Of a DNA stretch of 64,000 bases, positions 38,301 to 49,055 are shown piece by piece; position 1 is the stretch's first letter, and each line of letters opens with the position of its first letter. A program made the position numbers and the translations under genes. This DNA is from Rhodococcus jostii RHA1 (GTDB taxonomy: Bacteria > Actinomycetota > Actinomycetes > Mycobacteriales > Mycobacteriaceae), in NCBI RefSeq assembly GCF_000014565.1, contig NC_008268.1:5832501-5896500 (forward strand), given 5' to 3'. The notes below the pieces were generated by a model. The model did not search any database, was not told where the DNA came from, and saw only the letters and a program-made list of their open reading frames with translations.

Positions 38301-41300
38301 ATTTCGCGCCGTCGAGGGTGGAGCTTCCGGGGTTGACGGTGTCACCGGTGGCGGTCGAGTGGGAGGCTGCGCAGTTCGACCTCTCGATGACTCTGAGTGA
38401 GGCGGGCGGGGGCGGGTATGGGGGGAGGCTGTCGTACACGACTGACATCTTCGATGCTTCGACGGTGCGCGGCATCGCAGAAGGGTTTTTGCGGGTGCTC
38501 GAGGCGGTCGTCGAGAATCCATCCGTCCCGGTGGGCGACATCGACGTGCTGGGTCCGGCCGAGCGGCAACGGGTGCTCGCGGGTGCGGCCCCGGTGCCAC
38601 TGCCTGTGCCGGCACGGACGTTGCCGGAGATTCTGGCGGCCGGCGTCGCGTCGAACCCATTGGGTGTTGCGTTGACCTGCGGTGGCGTGCAGATGTCGTA
38701 TCCGGACCTCGACTCCCGATCGAACCGACTGGCCCGATTGTTGATCTCGCGGGGTGTCGGTCCCGAGACATTTGTCGCGTTGTCCTTCGCTCGATCCATC
38801 GAATCAGTGGTTTCGGTGTGGGCGGTCGTGAAGACGGGTGGCGGGTTCGTGCCGGTCGATCCGAAACTGCCGGTCGAGCGGATCGAGCACATGTTGGTCG
38901 ATTCCGGGGCCGTCATCGGTCTTACCAGTGCCGAAACCACGTCACTCCCGGGGAAGGTTGCCTGGCTCGTACCCACCGCGGGCGAAGTGCAGGAACTGTG
39001 CGACGGGTTTTCGTCGGCAGAGATCACCGACGCCGAGCGGCGTGCGCCGGTGACATGGACCAATGCGGCCTACATGATCTACACGTCGGGTTCGACCGGG
39101 GTTCCGAAGGGAGTTGTCGTAGCCCATGCCGGGCTGGCGTCGTTCTGTGCGGACGCCCGCCTCGAACTGAACTTGACCGGCAACTCCCGGGTGCTGAGGC
39201 TCTCGTCGTCGAGCTTCGACGCGTCGGTGTTCGAGATGATCGCGGGGTTCAGTGCCGGAGCCACCCTGGTGGTCGCCCCACCCGAGATCATCGGTGGCAG
39301 CGAGCTCGCGGAGTTGCTGCGCGTCGAACGGGTCACCCACATCATCACGGCCCCGGCGGCCCTGGGGATCGTCGACCCGGGCGGGCTCGACGAACTCCAG
39401 GCCGTTGTCGTCGGCGGAGACGTCTGCCCACCGGAGTTGGTCGCGAAGTTCGCACCCTTCTGTCGTTTCTACAACAGTTACGGTCCCACAGAGACCACCA
39501 TCATCATCTCCATGACCGAGGCGCTCGTCCCGGAGGAACGAATTACGATCGGCACCCCGATCGAGGGCGCCGGAGCGGTTGTCCTCGACGCGAGGCTGCA
39601 TCCCTCTCCGGTCGGCGTGATCGGCGAACTGTATCTGTCGGGCCGTGGGCTCGCCCGCGGCTACCATGCCCGCGGTGCACTCACGGCAGCTCGATTCGTG
39701 GCCAATCCGTTCGGGGGTTCCGGCGAACGGATGTACCGCACGGGCGATCTGGTGCGGTGGACGAGAGACGGGCGACTGGACTTCGTCGGGCGAATCGACT
39801 CACAGGTGCAATTGCGGGGTCTGCGGATCGAACTCGGCGAGATCGAGGCAGCACTGAGCAGGTGCGAAGGAGTCGCGCAGACCGTCGTGGTCTTGCGCCA
39901 CGATCCCCACACCGGTGAACAACTGGTGGGATACGTAGTGGCCGACTCCAAGGCGGCCCTGGACCCGGAGGCGCTGCGCATCAGGGTGGGTGAGACGCTG
40001 CCGAACTACATGGTGCCGTCGCGGGTGATGGTCGTCGACGCGTTGCCGTTGAATCCCAGTGGGAAGCTCGACCGACGGGCGTTGCCCGCGCCGTCGTTCG
40101 TCGTTCGGGAGTTTCGGGCGCCGACTACGCCGGTCGAGGAGGTCGTGGCGGGTATTTTCGCGGAGGTGCTGGGGCTCGAGCGGGTCGGTCTGGATGACGA
40201 TTTCTTTGCGTTGGGCGGTAATTCGTTGGTTGCGACGCAGGTGGTGTCCCGGTTGGGTGCGGCGTTGGACACGCGTGTGCCGGTTCGGGTGATCTTCGAG
40301 GCGTCGACGGTGGCGGCGCTGGCGGTGCGGGCCGAGCAGCATGCCGGTGAAGGTGGGCGGCCGGCGTTGACGCGGCGGGTGCGGCCGGCGCGGATTCCGT
40401 TGTCGTTGGCGCAGCAGCGGATGTGGTTCCTCAACCAGTTCGATCCGGAGTCGGCGGCCTTCAACATTCCTCTGGCAATTCGGCTGTCCGGTGATCTGAA
40501 CATCGAATTGCTGCAGACCGCGCTGGTCGACGTGATCGACCGGCACGAAGCGTTGCGCACGATGTTCCCGGACTCGGACCACGGACCCTCGCAGGTAATC
40601 GTCCCCACATCGGCGCTCGAGCTGACTTTGACGCCGGAGCGGGTCGCTCCGGAGGAGGTCCATGCCCTCGTGTTCGACTTCGTCGTGTGCGGGTTCGACG
40701 TGGCCCGGGAAGTCCCGTTGCGCGTGAAGCTATTCCAGCTCGGCGACCACGAGTTCGTGCTGGCGATGGTAGTGCATCACATTTCCAGCGACGGCGGCTC
40801 AGCAGCACCGATGTCGCGCGACATCGTGGTGGCGTACGCCGCGCGGCGTGAGGGACATGAGCCCGGCTGGTCGCCGCTCGAGGTGCAATACGTGGACTAC
40901 ACCCTGTGGCAGCGGGAGATTCTCGGCGCGGAGGACGATCCGACGTCAGTGATCTCGGAACAACTGCGCTATTGGACCGAGGTACTGGCAGATCTGCCGG
41001 AGATGGTGGAGCTGCCGACGGATCATCCGCGTCCGGCAGTACAATCACCGCGCGGCGCCAAGGTCGGCTTCACCCTGAGTTCGAATCTGGCCGAGCGTAT
41101 CGAATACCTTGCACAAGAATATAACTCGACCTTCTTCATGGTCGTCCACGCGTCGCTGGCGGTGCTGATGGCCCGCCTGAGCGGAACTGAGGACATCCCC
41201 ATCGGCACACAGATAGCCGGACGCGGCGACCCGGCACTCGACGACCTCATCGGCATGTTCGGAAACACGCTGGTGCTGCGCAGCCGCGTCGACCCCGCAA

Positions 41301-44300
41301 TGTCGTTCGCCGACATTCTGGCCGATGTCCGGGAAGTCGACCTCGCCGCATTCGGCAATCCCGACGTTCCGCTGGAACGCCTGGTGGAAGTCCTCAATCC
41401 CAGGCGCTCCACGGCCCATTCAGCGCTGTTCCAGGTACTGCTGGTGGTTCACAATTTCGTCCGGTCCAGGGTGACTCTGCCGGGCCTGGAAATCGCCCCG
41501 CTGGAAACGGACATCGTCGGTGCGAAACTCGATCTGGAGCTCCATTTCACCGCCACCTCGGATTCCGAGGGGCATCGGACCGGAATCGAGGGATCAATCG
41601 TCTATGCGCTCGACCTGTTCCAGCAATCGACGGTCGCCCGATTCGCGACCCAACTCGTCACCATCCTCGAGGCGGTCACACGCGATGTGACCATACCGGT
41701 CGGCGAGATCGAGTTGCGAAGCGTCGATGAGCGTGCGGCGATGGATCGATGGAATGCCACAGCCGTGGTTGTCGAGGGCGGGACACTCGTGCAGCTCTTC
41801 GACGAGCAGGTACGCCGGACGCCGGATGCGGTGGCGGTGGTGTTCGAGGAACAGTCGTTGACATACGCCGAGTTCGATTCTCGCGCGAATCAGCTGGCCC
41901 GATACTTGATCTCACGAGAGGTAGGACCGGAGTCGCTGGTGGGGCTGGGCATGAGTCGCTCCCTCGCGATGATGGTGAGCATTTACGGTGTGCTCAAAGC
42001 CGGTGCCGGGTACCTGCCGCTGGATCCGGAGCACCCTGCACACCGCACCGAGTACGTGATGGCGACCGCGAAACCTGTTGTGGTGCTGACCACGTCCAGG
42101 GACCGCGACGACCTGCCGGCGGCGGTGGACGCCGTCGAAGTCGACGTGCTGGACCTGTCGGTCTTCGACGCGGAGGCGGTGACCGACGCGTCCAGGCTGG
42201 CTCCGCTGCGCCCCGAGAATCTCGCCTACGCGATCTTCACGTCCGGATCCACCGGGCGACCGAAAGGCGTCGCGGTCAGCCACCGCTCGGTGGTCAACCA
42301 GATTGCGTGGATGCGTAGCCGCTACGCGCTCGGCGATCGCGACACTGTGTTGCACAAGACGCCCATTACGTTCGACGCATCGGTGTGGGAGTTGTTCTAT
42401 CCACTACAGGTCGGTGCTCGATTGGTGATTGCCGCGCCTGGAGGACATCGTGATCCCGAGTACCTGATGCGGATGTCGGACCGGTGGCACGTCACGATCT
42501 TGGAATTCGTGCCGTCGATGCTCGCGTTGTTCCTCGCGGAGTCGTCGCTCGCGCTGCCGCGGTCGCTGCGGTATGTCTCGGTCGGCGGAGAAGCGTTGCC
42601 CTCGGAGTTGGCTGCTCGGTTCGCCGCGCGCACCGAGGCAGTGCTGGACAATACCTACGGTCCGACGGAAGTGACTGTGACCTCGACCGTGCATCGCTGC
42701 CTGGCGGGCGCGTCGGGTCCGATACCGATCGGGAGACCGATACGGAACACTCGCACGTTCGTGCTGGACCGCCGGTTACACCGCGTGCCCGTCGGCGTGC
42801 CGGGGGAGCTGTATCTCGCCGGAATCCAGCTCGCCCGCGGCTACCACGCCCGCGGGGCGCTGACGGCAGAACGTTTCGTCGCCCATCCCTTCGCCGACTC
42901 CGGTGAGCGGCTGTACCGCACGGGTGATCTGGTGCGGTGGAATTCGAACGGTGACCTCGAATACCTGGGCCGCACCGATTTCCAGGTGAAGCTACGTGGT
43001 CTGCGGATCGAACTCGGGGAGATCGAGACCGCGCTGACGGCAGACGAGTCGGTGGACCAGGCCGTGGTGGTCGTGCGCGACGGTGAATTCGGTCAGCAAT
43101 TGGTCGGGTATGTGCTGCCGACCCGCGGGCGGACCGTCGACGTCGAGGCGACACGCGAGGTGGTGAGCACATCGCTGCCGAACTACATGGTGCCTGACGT
43201 GCTGGTCGTGCTCGACGCGTTGCCGTTGAATCCCAGTGGGAAGCTCGACCGACGGGCGTTGCCCGCGCCGTCGTTCGTCGTTCGGGGGTTTCGGGCGCCG
43301 ACTACGCCGGTCGAGGAGGTCGTGGCGGGTATTTTCGCGGAGGTGCTGGGGCTCGAGCGGGTCGGTCTGGATGACGATTTCTTTGCTTTGGGCGGCAATT
43401 CGTTGGTTGCGACGCAATTGGTGTCCCGGTTGGGTGCGGCGTTGGACACCCGTGTGCCGGTTCGGGTGATCTTCGAGGCGTCGACGGTGGCGGCGCTGGC
43501 GGTGCGGGCCGAGCAGCATGCCGGTGAAGGTGGGCGGCCGGCGTTGACGCGGCGGGTGCGGCCGGCGCGGATTCCGTTGTCGTTGGCGCAGCAGCGGATG
43601 TGGTTCCTCAACCAGTTCGACCCGGAGTCGGCGGCATACAACATTCCGCTTGTGGTCCGCCTGTCCGGTGAATTGGATGTGGCAGCGATACAGGCTTCGG
43701 TGCTCGACGTGTTCGCTCGGCACGAGGCCTTGCGGACGGTGTTCCCGGACTCGGACCAGGGGCCGGCACAGCGCATCGTGCATGCGTCGGGAGTGTCGAT
43801 GGACCTGACGCCGATTCCGGTCGCGGACGAGGAAGAGCTGCGGATGCGGGTGGCTGCATTGCTCACGGCGGGCTTCGAGGTCACGGTATCGGTGCCGGTG
43901 CGCGGGGCGCTGTACCGGGTGTCGAAGTCCGAGCACATCTTGGCGGTGGTGGTGCACCATATCTGCGCGGACGGTTTCTCGACCGGACCGATGGGCCGAG
44001 ACGTGTTGGTGGCATATGCCTCCCGGCACGCAGGGCATGAGCCGTCCTGGACGCCGTTGCCGGTGCAGTATGCGGATTACGCGTTGTGGCAGCGAGAGGT
44101 GCTGGGTTCGGAGGACGATCCGGGATCGTTGATGTCGCAGCAGATCGCGTACTGGTTGGATGCGTTGTCGGGGCTGCCGGATGCGCTGGCGTTACCTACC
44201 GACAGGCCACGCCCGCCGGTGCGGTCGGGCCTCGGTTCCAGCGTGGACTTCACCGTGCCGGCGGCAACGGTGGCGCGTCTCGTGTCGCTGGCGCGAGAGG

Positions 44301-47300
44301 CGGGTGCGACGCCGTTCATGGTGGTGCATGCGGCGTTAGCGGTGCTCTTGGCGCGGCTGAGTGGGGCGACCGATATCGCGATCGGGTCGCCGATCGCGGG
44401 CCGTGGTGATGCGGCGTTGGACGATCTGGTGGGCATGTTCGTCAATACGTTGGTGTTGCGGGCTCAATACGAGCCGGACGAATCGTTCGCGGAGCTACTG
44501 GGGCGGATGCGCGATGTCGATCTCGAGGCGTTCTCTCGGGCGGACGTTCCGTTCGAGCGATTGGTGGAAAAGTTGAATCCGATTCGTTCTCAGTCGTTCT
44601 CTCCGTTGTTCCAGGTGATGTTGGCGTTTCAGAATTTCAATCGGCCGACGGTAGAGCTTCCGGGATTGACGGTCTCGCCGGTGGAGGTCGATCGGCAAGC
44701 GGTGCAGTTCGACCTGTCGATGACTGTGGGTGAGTCGGCAGACGGCGGGGGTGGATTCGTGGGAAGGCTGTCCTACGCGACGGATGTATTCGACGGCGCG
44801 ACTGTGCGCGAGATCGCGCGGCGGTTCGTGCGAATTCTCGAAGTGGTGGTGGATGATCCGATGATTCCGGTGGGCGACGTCTCGATCGTCGAAGAGAACG
44901 AGCGGCGTCAGATGCTGCGCGAGTGGAACATCACAGGACACGACGTCCCGGATGGATTGCTGCTCGACGGATTCGATGCGCAGGTGGCCCGAACACCGGA
45001 CGCAGTGGCAATCGTGTACGACAACGAGTCGCTGTCCTATGCCGAGTTCTCTGCTCGGGTGAACCGATTGGCCCGTAGATTGATCGACGAGGGTGTGGGA
45101 CCGGAGTCGTTGGTGGCATTGGGGATTCGCCGGTCGCTGGAGTTGGTGACAGGAATCTACGCGGTGCTCCGAACGGGTGCTGCATTCGTGCCGTTGGACC
45201 CTGATCAACCCCCGGCACGCAACGACTACATCCTGGAAACCACAGGACCCGTGTGCGTCCTGTCCACCGCCCGAGACGGATTCGACACGTCCCGGAATCG
45301 AGTGCTGAACATTGACGCCCCGGATTTGTCGGTGTATTCGTCCGAGCCGGTTGGGGAGTCCGAAGTCGTGACGTCCGCACGGCCGGAAAATCTGGCGTAC
45401 GTAATCTTTACATCGGGATCGACCGGACGACCCAAAGGGGTTTCGGTCAGCCACCGCGCGATTGTCAACCAAATGGCCTGGTTGGCAGCCGAATACGAGC
45501 TCGGCGACTCGGATGTCGTGGTGCAGAAGACGCCGGTGACGTTCGACGTGTCGATGTGGGAATTACTGGTTCCGCTGGCCGTCGGTGCCCGGATGATAGT
45601 CGCGCGTCCAGACGGGCATCGGGATCCGGACTATTTGCTGTCACTGATGCAAGACTCCGGTGTTACCGTGGCCGCGTTCGTACCGTCGATGCTGGCGACG
45701 CTCCTGGCCGATCCGGAGGCGTTTCTACCGGATTCGTTGCGGTGTGTTTTTGCCGGTGGGGAAGAATTGCCGGTGGAGTTGTCTGGGCGATGTGCGTCGC
45801 GGTCGAAGGCTCGTCTCGACAACAAGTACGGTCCCACCGAATATGCGGTCACTGCGACGTCCCACCGATGCGACGGACTCGAGCGGGAATCAGTACCGAT
45901 TGGTGAACCTGTGTGGAACACCACCGCACTGGTCTTGGATCGACGTCTCCACCCGGTGCCCATCGGGGTCGAAGGAGAGCTGTATCTGGCAGGAGTGCAG
46001 CTGTCCCGCGGCTATCATCGCCGCCAGGGGCTGACGGCGGAGCGATTCGTGGCCGATCCGTTCGGGGCAGCAGGGACGCGTCTCTATCGCACGGGGGACG
46101 TGGTCAAGTGGAATCCACGCGGACAGCTGATGTATCTGGGTCGGTTGGACTCTCAGGTGAAGGTGCGCGGGCTGCGTATCGAGCTTGGCGAGATCGAGAC
46201 CGCGCTGGTGGCGCAGCAGACGATCGCGCAGGCCGTTGTGATCGTCCACGACGGCGACTTCGGTCAGCAGCTGGTCGGGTACGTGGTCCCCGAAGGGGGT
46301 CGGTTGGTCGACGTGGAATCGGTCCGTGCCACGGCCGGCAGGTCGCTGCCCCAGTACATGGTGCCGGATGTGCTGATGGTGCTCGACCAATTGCCTCTGA
46401 CCGCGAGTGGCAAGTTTGACCGGAACGCATTGCCGGCCCCGGAGTTCACGAAGCGGGAGTTCCGGGGGCCGACGACGCGCGTCGAGCGAATCGTTGCCTC
46501 GGCCTTCACCGACATCCTCGGTGTCGAACAGGTGGGGCTGGATGACGACTTCTTCGCGTTGGGCGGCAATTCCCTGGTCGCGCCCAGGGTCGTCGCCCGA
46601 TTGAAGCAAGACCTGAGTGCGGCAGTTCCGTTGCAGTGGCTGTTCACGGATCCCGCCGTCGAAGCATTGGCCGCTCGGATCGAGAACGGAGCCACGGGTC
46701 CGGTGGAGGAAGGGTTCGGGCCGCTGCTTCGGATCCGAGCGGACGGTGAAGCGGGAGCGCCGCTGTTTTGTATCCATCCCATCGTCGGACTGTCGTGGTG
46801 CTACTCGGGTCTACGTCAGTACATCGACTCTGATCTGCCGATCTACGGGATCCAGAGTCCGTCGATTCTCGAGGACAGCTATCTTCCGGAGTCTCTCGAT
46901 GAACTTGCGGACCGTTACATCCGTGAGATCCGCCGTATCCGACCATCCGGTCCGTACCGACTGCTCGGCTGGTCACTCGGCGGTGTCATCGCGCATGCGA
47001 TGGCGATCCGGATTCAGGCAGCCGGCGAGGGTGTGGAATTGCTGGCCATGATGGACAGCTTCGCAGGCGCGACGGCGGTCGAGGAAGGGTCGCCCACGGA
47101 TGTCTCGGTGAGTGAGTTGCTGGGTGGGTTCGGTATCGAAGAGACAGCAGTCGAGCGCATCTCCGACCCGAGCCTCGGTGGTGTCGCTGTCGCGCTGGCC
47201 GAAATGTCCGGGCACTCCGTAGAGCAAGCCGTGAAGGTCGTGGGGCGGCTGGTGTCGGCGGCGGACCGTAACTCGAGGTTGATGTCGGAATACCGGCCTG

Positions 47301-47506
47301 CATGCTTCGACGGAGACATTGTGTTCTTCACCGCGGCGGCCGACGATGCCACCGGCGCGAGGGCGGCCCGCGGATGGGAGAACGCGGTCACGGGGGTGGT
47401 GCACAACCATGCCGTGGCAGTCACGCATTGGCAGATGACGTCACCGGACGCTCTCGCCGTCGTCGGCCCGATCTTGAACGAGGCACTGGGAGAGCAATCA
47501 ACATGA
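29315..47506 (+). CDS. Five-module non-ribosomal peptide synthetase
   Basis: About 6063 residues. Order, approximate bases: C1 29400-30740; A1 30770-32260; T1 32310-32510 (LGGDS); E 32560-33960 ([11 protein letters not shown]); C2 34060-35390 (follows E, so D-specific donor); A2 35420-36920; T2; C3 37210-38560; A3 38610-40080; T3; C4 40390-41740; A4 41780-43255; T4; C5 43565-44930; A5 44960-46430; T5; TE 46740-47500 (GWSLGG, MMDSF, AVTHW). Pocket codes on GrsA positions: A1 and A3 both DAFIVGSIIK (unassigned), A2 DVWHFSLVDK (serine), A4 DAWESGTVTK and A5 DVWAFGKVTK (unassigned). The N-terminal C domain implies an acyl starter or a donor from another protein. Predicted backbone: acyl-D-X1-Ser-X1-X4-X5. 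GTG 29336 (GAGGG six bases upstream) and ATG 29387 are alternative starts. Modules 3 and 4 share a recent duplication. No MbtH, transporter or tailoring gene adjoins it. Confidence 0.95.
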   Translation: MDCRGPRVSSLDDFDTTSVLSDTVMAKAVWPSEMFPLSAAQRGMWFAQHLLGDVPIVIAQYVEVGIADLDIGLLARIGPAALRELGTGLLRIVEWDGEPLQTVDESLGFEMTHLDFRSDPDPRAAALAWMRAECSNPIDLLHDRLIRSAMLRVADDCYFWYSRIHHIALDGFGAMTFMNRAAELYTAAVEGRAPAEFTASGLREVVEEEARYRTSSRFETDRKYWAERSHNLPPTISLAGRAAEIGAQSLVSSAPLPAATTAALQSLTDREPGATFATAAVAAVAAFLARLTGQDDVVLSLPVSARTTARLRRSGGMIANVLPIRLSVGDETTPVDLMRRTQRELTGALRHQRYRHEDIRRDAGVLGGRRGFFGPSINIMMFHDEIRLGPSIGRLHVLTTGPVEDLAVNIYPGVAGDVAQVDFEANPNLYTEQELRGHHVRFLEFFAAFASAATDRIAALDVLHADERAGLVPCRGPQAEPERLLPDLLADGVAAAPGAVAIRAAGREVTYRELDQRSNQLARLLIESGAGPETFVALSLPRSAESLVAFWAVAKTGAAFVPVDPKLPPERVAHMLSDSGALVGLTLHELRATLPDGIHWLVVDDDEVRARCDRQRRAAIGDADRRAPLSVHHPAYMIYTSGSTGLPKGVVVTHTGLSNFAAGARPELGVHDESRMLRFSSASFDASVFEMIQAFSAGATMVVAPPEVHGGSDLVDLLSEQQVTHIITAPTVMNTVDPRGLEHLEAVVVGGDVCTPDLVERFGQVCRFTNSYGPTETTIIITAGEPLMPGEPITIGRPIQGTSVVVLDRKLRAVPAGVVGELYLAGPGIARGYHHRHGLTANRFVANPFGEPGSRLYRTGDEVRWVRSSQGTEAGHYTLEFIGRSDTQVKIRGFRIELGEIDSALLAQDGVNFAATVVHRTAGGTTALVSYVRLDTGREFDPVAIVEGVAEIVPSHMIPSAVMRLEHVPVTAAGKLDRSALPQPHFGSTEHEFRAASTPAEEQLSGLVAEALGLDRVSVDDSLFALGGDSIVAMQIAARARAFGLSFSARAVFEHKTIAGIAAVAVPVEAESAVVLEELEGGGVGRIPPTPIMYSMLERGPFADFFQALLLTLPSDVDPDRLSATLAAVLDHHDALRSKFVPDDDGTWAFETTAAGSVPAGDRISRIVTAAAPGSRTFTDVVSAECAAAAARLDPENGIMLQLVWCVSESAGAPGRLLVIAHHLVVDGVSWRVLLPDLATAWLQLGAGQTPTLAPVGTSFRRWAYGLQDAADRGVHTDELPYWREVLSGPDPQIGTRPVAPAIDTMRTTERVHIDVSPAVTDAVLARLPDVFGCGVNDGLLSALAMAVVQWRHSHGIDERSVLLTLEGHGREEEAVAGADLARTVGWFTSAFPVRLELPAVELGGAFEGGHAAGVVIKAVKEQLVAVPARGVGFGLLRHLDESARSILGGLPEPQISFNYLGRMGVQHLGDLQDLGWLPDPEAPDLIRASGSGMAVAAVIDINAMVVDSPEGPRLTASFAYPTGVIRDSDVAALADLWRSALDGLAAHTVQSVAGGLTPSDCQLVTVSQSRIEHWERLYPGLREIWSLSPLQSGLLFHSTLAADSLDIYTAQLRIDLEGAVDSARLRRAAAGVLAHHANLRAAFEYDDHGLPAQLVVDTVDVPWREVDLTGYGTAAGEELERLLDDDRVARFDLTRPPLLRLLLIRTAPGQYVLALTNHHIILDGWSMPLLVRELLVRYAADDAPALPEPRPYSTYLEWVATRDRDASFRAWERALEGLEEPTLLAPHASSEQFGVPAEVDIALPAALIDALDTVVARHGVTMNTVVQAAWGMLLSRLLSRRDVVFGATVSGRPPQLSGVESMLGLFINTVPVRMRIDPDETCAQLLTRLQGEQVSLLDHHYLGLGDIQARMGLGNLFDTLSVFESYPVDKSGFDEHTDIAGMRVTALDARDATHYPITLLSILEPRLRLSLRYQHGIFDRATVTTLAARVIGILETIARDAGTPVGDVDLFVPTERELVVDTWNATEHQVPRLTLAELFDAQVAHTPNAPAVVFEGTGVTYAEFDARANQLARFLISGGVGPESLVGVAVRRSVDLLVGIYAVIKAGGAYVPIDPDQPAERIAYVVATAGPIVVLTMTADRVALPAEVPAVDLDTLDVSALSDDPVRDRDRLGPLHTRNPAYVIFTSGSTGRPKGVAVPHEGIVNRLLWMQHRYPLSDDDVVLHKTPVTFDVSVWELFWPLQTGARLVIAEPDGHRDPAYLERVIRAESVTTVHFVPSMLAVFLAGAHVDGCSSLRRVFTSGEALPPMTAAALHRASEAELHNLYGPTEASVDVTYYETGPDETTVPIGAPIWNTQTYVLDGRLQPVPVGVAGELYLGGVQLARGYQGRSDLTADRFVANPFVAAGNVRVGSRLYRTGDLVRWLPTGQLEYLGRTDFQVKLRGQRIELGDIEAALLRHGDVAQAVALVRNDGSTGDYLAGYVVPAPGRSPAERAVLDFAAATLPRYMVPSALVVLAQLPLTANGKLDRKALPVPEFASSAQFVPPGTPTEYVLAEILADVLGASRIGMSDNFFDLGGNSLIATRVVARINAELGTGLNVRSLFEAPTVGVLATVVDRTHAGAGPRPTLVSGPRPDRLPLSLAQTRMWFFNQFDPTSSAYNVAAALRLSGSLDVDALRRAAADILDRHESLRTMFPQSPDGPYQLVLPADHAATGDLIDVVPDVVPAAALDARIRAAVTRGFDVTTQIPIALTLVRCEAPDEHVLVMVVHHISIDGWSIQVLARDLVHAYSTRTAGDAPSWTPLPVQYADYALWQRDVLGSEDDPTSLMSQELEHWADALAGLPDVLALPLDRPRPGVRSGAGASVDFAVPAATVVCLVSLAREHGATPFMVVHAALAVLLAKLSGSTDIAIGSPVAGRGDAALDDLVGMFVNTLVLRADCEPSRSFAELVGRVRDSDLEAFGRPDVPFERLVEKLNPVRSQSFSPLFQVMLAFQNFAPSRVELPGLTVSPVAVEWEAAQFDLSMTLSEAGGGGYGGRLSYTTDIFDASTVRGIAEGFLRVLEAVVENPSVPVGDIDVLGPAERQRVLAGAAPVPLPVPARTLPEILAAGVASNPLGVALTCGGVQMSYPDLDSRSNRLARLLISRGVGPETFVALSFARSIESVVSVWAVVKTGGGFVPVDPKLPVERIEHMLVDSGAVIGLTSAETTSLPGKVAWLVPTAGEVQELCDGFSSAEITDAERRAPVTWTNAAYMIYTSGSTGVPKGVVVAHAGLASFCADARLELNLTGNSRVLRLSSSSFDASVFEMIAGFSAGATLVVAPPEIIGGSELAELLRVERVTHIITAPAALGIVDPGGLDELQAVVVGGDVCPPELVAKFAPFCRFYNSYGPTETTIIISMTEALVPEERITIGTPIEGAGAVVLDARLHPSPVGVIGELYLSGRGLARGYHARGALTAARFVANPFGGSGERMYRTGDLVRWTRDGRLDFVGRIDSQVQLRGLRIELGEIEAALSRCEGVAQTVVVLRHDPHTGEQLVGYVVADSKAALDPEALRIRVGETLPNYMVPSRVMVVDALPLNPSGKLDRRALPAPSFVVREFRAPTTPVEEVVAGIFAEVLGLERVGLDDDFFALGGNSLVATQVVSRLGAALDTRVPVRVIFEASTVAALAVRAEQHAGEGGRPALTRRVRPARIPLSLAQQRMWFLNQFDPESAAFNIPLAIRLSGDLNIELLQTALVDVIDRHEALRTMFPDSDHGPSQVIVPTSALELTLTPERVAPEEVHALVFDFVVCGFDVAREVPLRVKLFQLGDHEFVLAMVVHHISSDGGSAAPMSRDIVVAYAARREGHEPGWSPLEVQYVDYTLWQREILGAEDDPTSVISEQLRYWTEVLADLPEMVELPTDHPRPAVQSPRGAKVGFTLSSNLAERIEYLAQEYNSTFFMVVHASLAVLMARLSGTEDIPIGTQIAGRGDPALDDLIGMFGNTLVLRSRVDPAMSFADILADVREVDLAAFGNPDVPLERLVEVLNPRRSTAHSALFQVLLVVHNFVRSRVTLPGLEIAPLETDIVGAKLDLELHFTATSDSEGHRTGIEGSIVYALDLFQQSTVARFATQLVTILEAVTRDVTIPVGEIELRSVDERAAMDRWNATAVVVEGGTLVQLFDEQVRRTPDAVAVVFEEQSLTYAEFDSRANQLARYLISREVGPESLVGLGMSRSLAMMVSIYGVLKAGAGYLPLDPEHPAHRTEYVMATAKPVVVLTTSRDRDDLPAAVDAVEVDVLDLSVFDAEAVTDASRLAPLRPENLAYAIFTSGSTGRPKGVAVSHRSVVNQIAWMRSRYALGDRDTVLHKTPITFDASVWELFYPLQVGARLVIAAPGGHRDPEYLMRMSDRWHVTILEFVPSMLALFLAESSLALPRSLRYVSVGGEALPSELAARFAARTEAVLDNTYGPTEVTVTSTVHRCLAGASGPIPIGRPIRNTRTFVLDRRLHRVPVGVPGELYLAGIQLARGYHARGALTAERFVAHPFADSGERLYRTGDLVRWNSNGDLEYLGRTDFQVKLRGLRIELGEIETALTADESVDQAVVVVRDGEFGQQLVGYVLPTRGRTVDVEATREVVSTSLPNYMVPDVLVVLDALPLNPSGKLDRRALPAPSFVVRGFRAPTTPVEEVVAGIFAEVLGLERVGLDDDFFALGGNSLVATQLVSRLGAALDTRVPVRVIFEASTVAALAVRAEQHAGEGGRPALTRRVRPARIPLSLAQQRMWFLNQFDPESAAYNIPLVVRLSGELDVAAIQASVLDVFARHEALRTVFPDSDQGPAQRIVHASGVSMDLTPIPVADEEELRMRVAALLTAGFEVTVSVPVRGALYRVSKSEHILAVVVHHICADGFSTGPMGRDVLVAYASRHAGHEPSWTPLPVQYADYALWQREVLGSEDDPGSLMSQQIAYWLDALSGLPDALALPTDRPRPPVRSGLGSSVDFTVPAATVARLVSLAREAGATPFMVVHAALAVLLARLSGATDIAIGSPIAGRGDAALDDLVGMFVNTLVLRAQYEPDESFAELLGRMRDVDLEAFSRADVPFERLVEKLNPIRSQSFSPLFQVMLAFQNFNRPTVELPGLTVSPVEVDRQAVQFDLSMTVGESADGGGGFVGRLSYATDVFDGATVREIARRFVRILEVVVDDPMIPVGDVSIVEENERRQMLREWNITGHDVPDGLLLDGFDAQVARTPDAVAIVYDNESLSYAEFSARVNRLARRLIDEGVGPESLVALGIRRSLELVTGIYAVLRTGAAFVPLDPDQPPARNDYILETTGPVCVLSTARDGFDTSRNRVLNIDAPDLSVYSSEPVGESEVVTSARPENLAYVIFTSGSTGRPKGVSVSHRAIVNQMAWLAAEYELGDSDVVVQKTPVTFDVSMWELLVPLAVGARMIVARPDGHRDPDYLLSLMQDSGVTVAAFVPSMLATLLADPEAFLPDSLRCVFAGGEELPVELSGRCASRSKARLDNKYGPTEYAVTATSHRCDGLERESVPIGEPVWNTTALVLDRRLHPVPIGVEGELYLAGVQLSRGYHRRQGLTAERFVADPFGAAGTRLYRTGDVVKWNPRGQLMYLGRLDSQVKVRGLRIELGEIETALVAQQTIAQAVVIVHDGDFGQQLVGYVVPEGGRLVDVESVRATAGRSLPQYMVPDVLMVLDQLPLTASGKFDRNALPAPEFTKREFRGPTTRVERIVASAFTDILGVEQVGLDDDFFALGGNSLVAPRVVARLKQDLSAAVPLQWLFTDPAVEALAARIENGATGPVEEGFGPLLRIRADGEAGAPLFCIHPIVGLSWCYSGLRQYIDSDLPIYGIQSPSILEDSYLPESLDELADRYIREIRRIRPSGPYRLLGWSLGGVIAHAMAIRIQAAGEGVELLAMMDSFAGATAVEEGSPTDVSVSELLGGFGIEETAVERISDPSLGGVAVALAEMSGHSVEQAVKVVGRLVSAADRNSRLMSEYRPACFDGDIVFFTAAADDATGARAARGWENAVTGVVHNHAVAVTHWQMTSPDALAVVGPILNEALGEQST
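40037..40458 (+). repeat. Intragenic duplication, copy 1 (end of A3, T3, start of C4)
   Basis: 422 bases that recur 3177 bases downstream (43214-43635) with about seven substitutions by eye. 3177 bases is 1059 codons, one C-A-T module. It covers the A10 motif region ([14 protein letters not shown]), the whole carrier domain and the first residues of the condensation domain. Surrounding sequence is far less similar, so this is a recombination or gene-conversion tract. Confidence 0.95.
43214..43635 (+). repeat. Intragenic duplication, copy 2 (end of A4, T4, start of C5)
   Basis: Partner of 40037-40458. The differences change few residues (for example Glu to Gly before the [10 protein letters not shown] segment and Val to Leu after NSLVATQ). 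The edges fall in conserved motifs, as expected for recombination between modules. Confidence 0.95.
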
Positions 47507-47606
47507 TGGGTGAACCGGTCAGTTGCGGTCGTCGACGCGCGGGAACCGGGCGATCGGCCTGTCCGAATAGCGTACAGATCAGACGAAGTCGCCCGACGCC
47601 GGCCGG

Positions 47607-49055
47607 TCAACGCGCGAGCAGCGCCTCGCAGGAACGCGCCGCGCACGCGCATGCCTGAACTGTCGCCGTGTCGATGGCCGGGCGTCCCGCCTGGGACCGC
47701 CAGAACCGCAGGGCCGTCAGCGCGACGCGCGAGATCTGCTCCGGGGCGGCGTCGGCGGGCATGCCGAGGCGGGTGTGCGGCGACATGCCCTCGCCGCCGA
47801 GCACCCGCTCGAGCAGGACGACGTCCGTGTCGCGCAACTGCAGACCGCTGGTGCGCAGTCCCGACAACACCCGCAGTTCCCGGAACACGTGGGTGTCCGC
47901 GAGCAGCCGATCGGCGGCCCTGCTCAGGCTGCGGCTCGCCGACGACGGTGTGCGGGCCAGCACGGCCTTCAGCGATCTGAGTGCGGAGTGCGCCTTCAAC
48001 TCGGTGCTGCGCTGGCCGAACTGCAGATGCAGCGTGCGGCGGAGATCCTCGAGGCCGCTGTGCGCCGTCAGCTCGCGGGCCAGCGTCGGCGCGTCGGTGG
48101 CGCCCGCGCGAATCAGCCTGACTGCGAACCGGATACCGAAGAGGCCGAAATAGTCGAGGAGGTCGCGTCGTTGCCGGGGCGGAAGTAGGAGATCGGCGTC
48201 CTCGGCGGTGAACCGGCCGACCGAGCGCAGAGCGGACTCGAGTGCGCTGTCCCGGACGGCGGCGAGCACGGCGAGGTCGTCGAACTCGGTCTGACGCAGA
48301 GTGCGGCCGCGGAGCGCGAGGAGTCCCGACACGGGGAGCAGGCTCCGCTGCACCCGGCGGCCCGCGTCGTCCGCGGCGGCCCGGGCCGCGTCGAGGGTGC
48401 GTTCGCGGCCGCCCTTCACCTCGTCGGCCCGCGACAGCACACCGACGATGCCGAGCGGTCCGGCGGCCGTACCGACCCGGGTCTGTAGCTCGTCGAGCAG
48501 CCGCACGTCCGCCGCGTCGGTACCTCGGGTCAGGTAGACGACGGCGTCGACGTCGCACGGCCGGTCCTCGGGAAGGAGCAGCGCCCGGGTACGCGCCGAC
48601 ACGTCCCGCGAGTTGGACGACGTTCCGGGAGTGTCGACGAGCGTGAACTCGCCGAGCAGCGCCGACGGCCATCCCACCTGCAGCCGCTCCACCCGATCCG
48701 CGGTCACCGTCCCCAGATCGAGCGACAGCCTGCCCTCGTCCCGGTGCACCGGGAGTCGCGTCCGGCGTCCGGAGTCGTGGGTGAGATCGATCCGCGGCGT
48801 GGCGGACTGCTCGAACCACGTGACCACTCGGGTGCACTCGGTGGCGTCGGTGGGCGCGATCTCCTCACCGACGAGGGCGTTGAGCAGCGTCGACTTCCCG
48901 GCCTTCAGCGTGCCGGTGAGGGCAACGCGGAGCGACTCCTCGAGGCGGGCGCCGCAGTGCCGGAGTTCCTCGACGGTGGCGGGGTCGCTGCGCAGTTCGT
49001 GCCGGGCGGTCTCGATCAGCTGACGGGCCTGGGATCCCAGGCGAGTGACGCTCAT
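47607..49055 (-). CDS. iniC: IniC-like dynamin-family GTPase
   Basis: 482 residues. The G domain has an intact P-loop (GTLKAGKSTLLNALVGEE), a switch threonine region (TDATECTR) and a G3 motif (FTLVDTPGTSS). The usual NKxD base-recognition motif reads LSRADEV. The helical C-terminal half (about 240-482) lacks an obvious TM. It is the last gene of the minus-strand ini-like set, coupled to the iniA-like gene by an ATGA overlap, which implies a stoichiometric partnership. Mycobacterial IniA and IniC are bacterial dynamins linked to envelope stress from cell-wall inhibitors. Assignment as iniC rests on order and length. The 100 bases to the convergent NRPS stop hold no clear terminator. Confidence 0.72.
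   Translation of the reverse strand: MSVTRLGSQARQLIETARHELRSDPATVEELRHCGARLEESLRVALTGTLKAGKSTLLNALVGEEIAPTDATECTRVVTWFEQSATPRIDLTHDSGRRTRLPVHRDEGRLSLDLGTVTADRVERLQVGWPSALLGEFTLVDTPGTSSNSRDVSARTRALLLPEDRPCDVDAVVYLTRGTDAADVRLLDELQTRVGTAAGPLGIVGVLSRADEVKGGRERTLDAARAAADDAGRRVQRSLLPVSGLLALRGRTLRQTEFDDLAVLAAVRDSALESALRSVGRFTAEDADLLLPPRQRRDLLDYFGLFGIRFAVRLIRAGATDAPTLARELTAHSGLEDLRRTLHLQFGQRSTELKAHSALRSLKAVLARTPSSASRSLSRAADRLLADTHVFRELRVLSGLRTSGLQLRDTDVVLLERVLGGEGMSPHTRLGMPADAAPEQISRVALTALRFWRSQAGRPAIDTATVQACACAARSCEALLAR

Noticed and set aside
40037..43635. Repeats as insertion-sequence ends or CRISPR
   Set aside because: Both copies are in-frame coding DNA of homologous modules with no transposase, target-site duplications or spacers.
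29315..47506. Large NRPS as a siderophore synthetase
   Set aside because: No iron box, hydroxyornithine-type code, dihydroxybenzoate genes or siderophore transporter is visible near it. The only iron-box core is 12 kb away before secreted proteins.
1..47506. The two NRPS genes acting as one assembly line
   Set aside because: Both end in a thioesterase, they are 16 kb apart with unrelated genes between, and no docking segments are evident.
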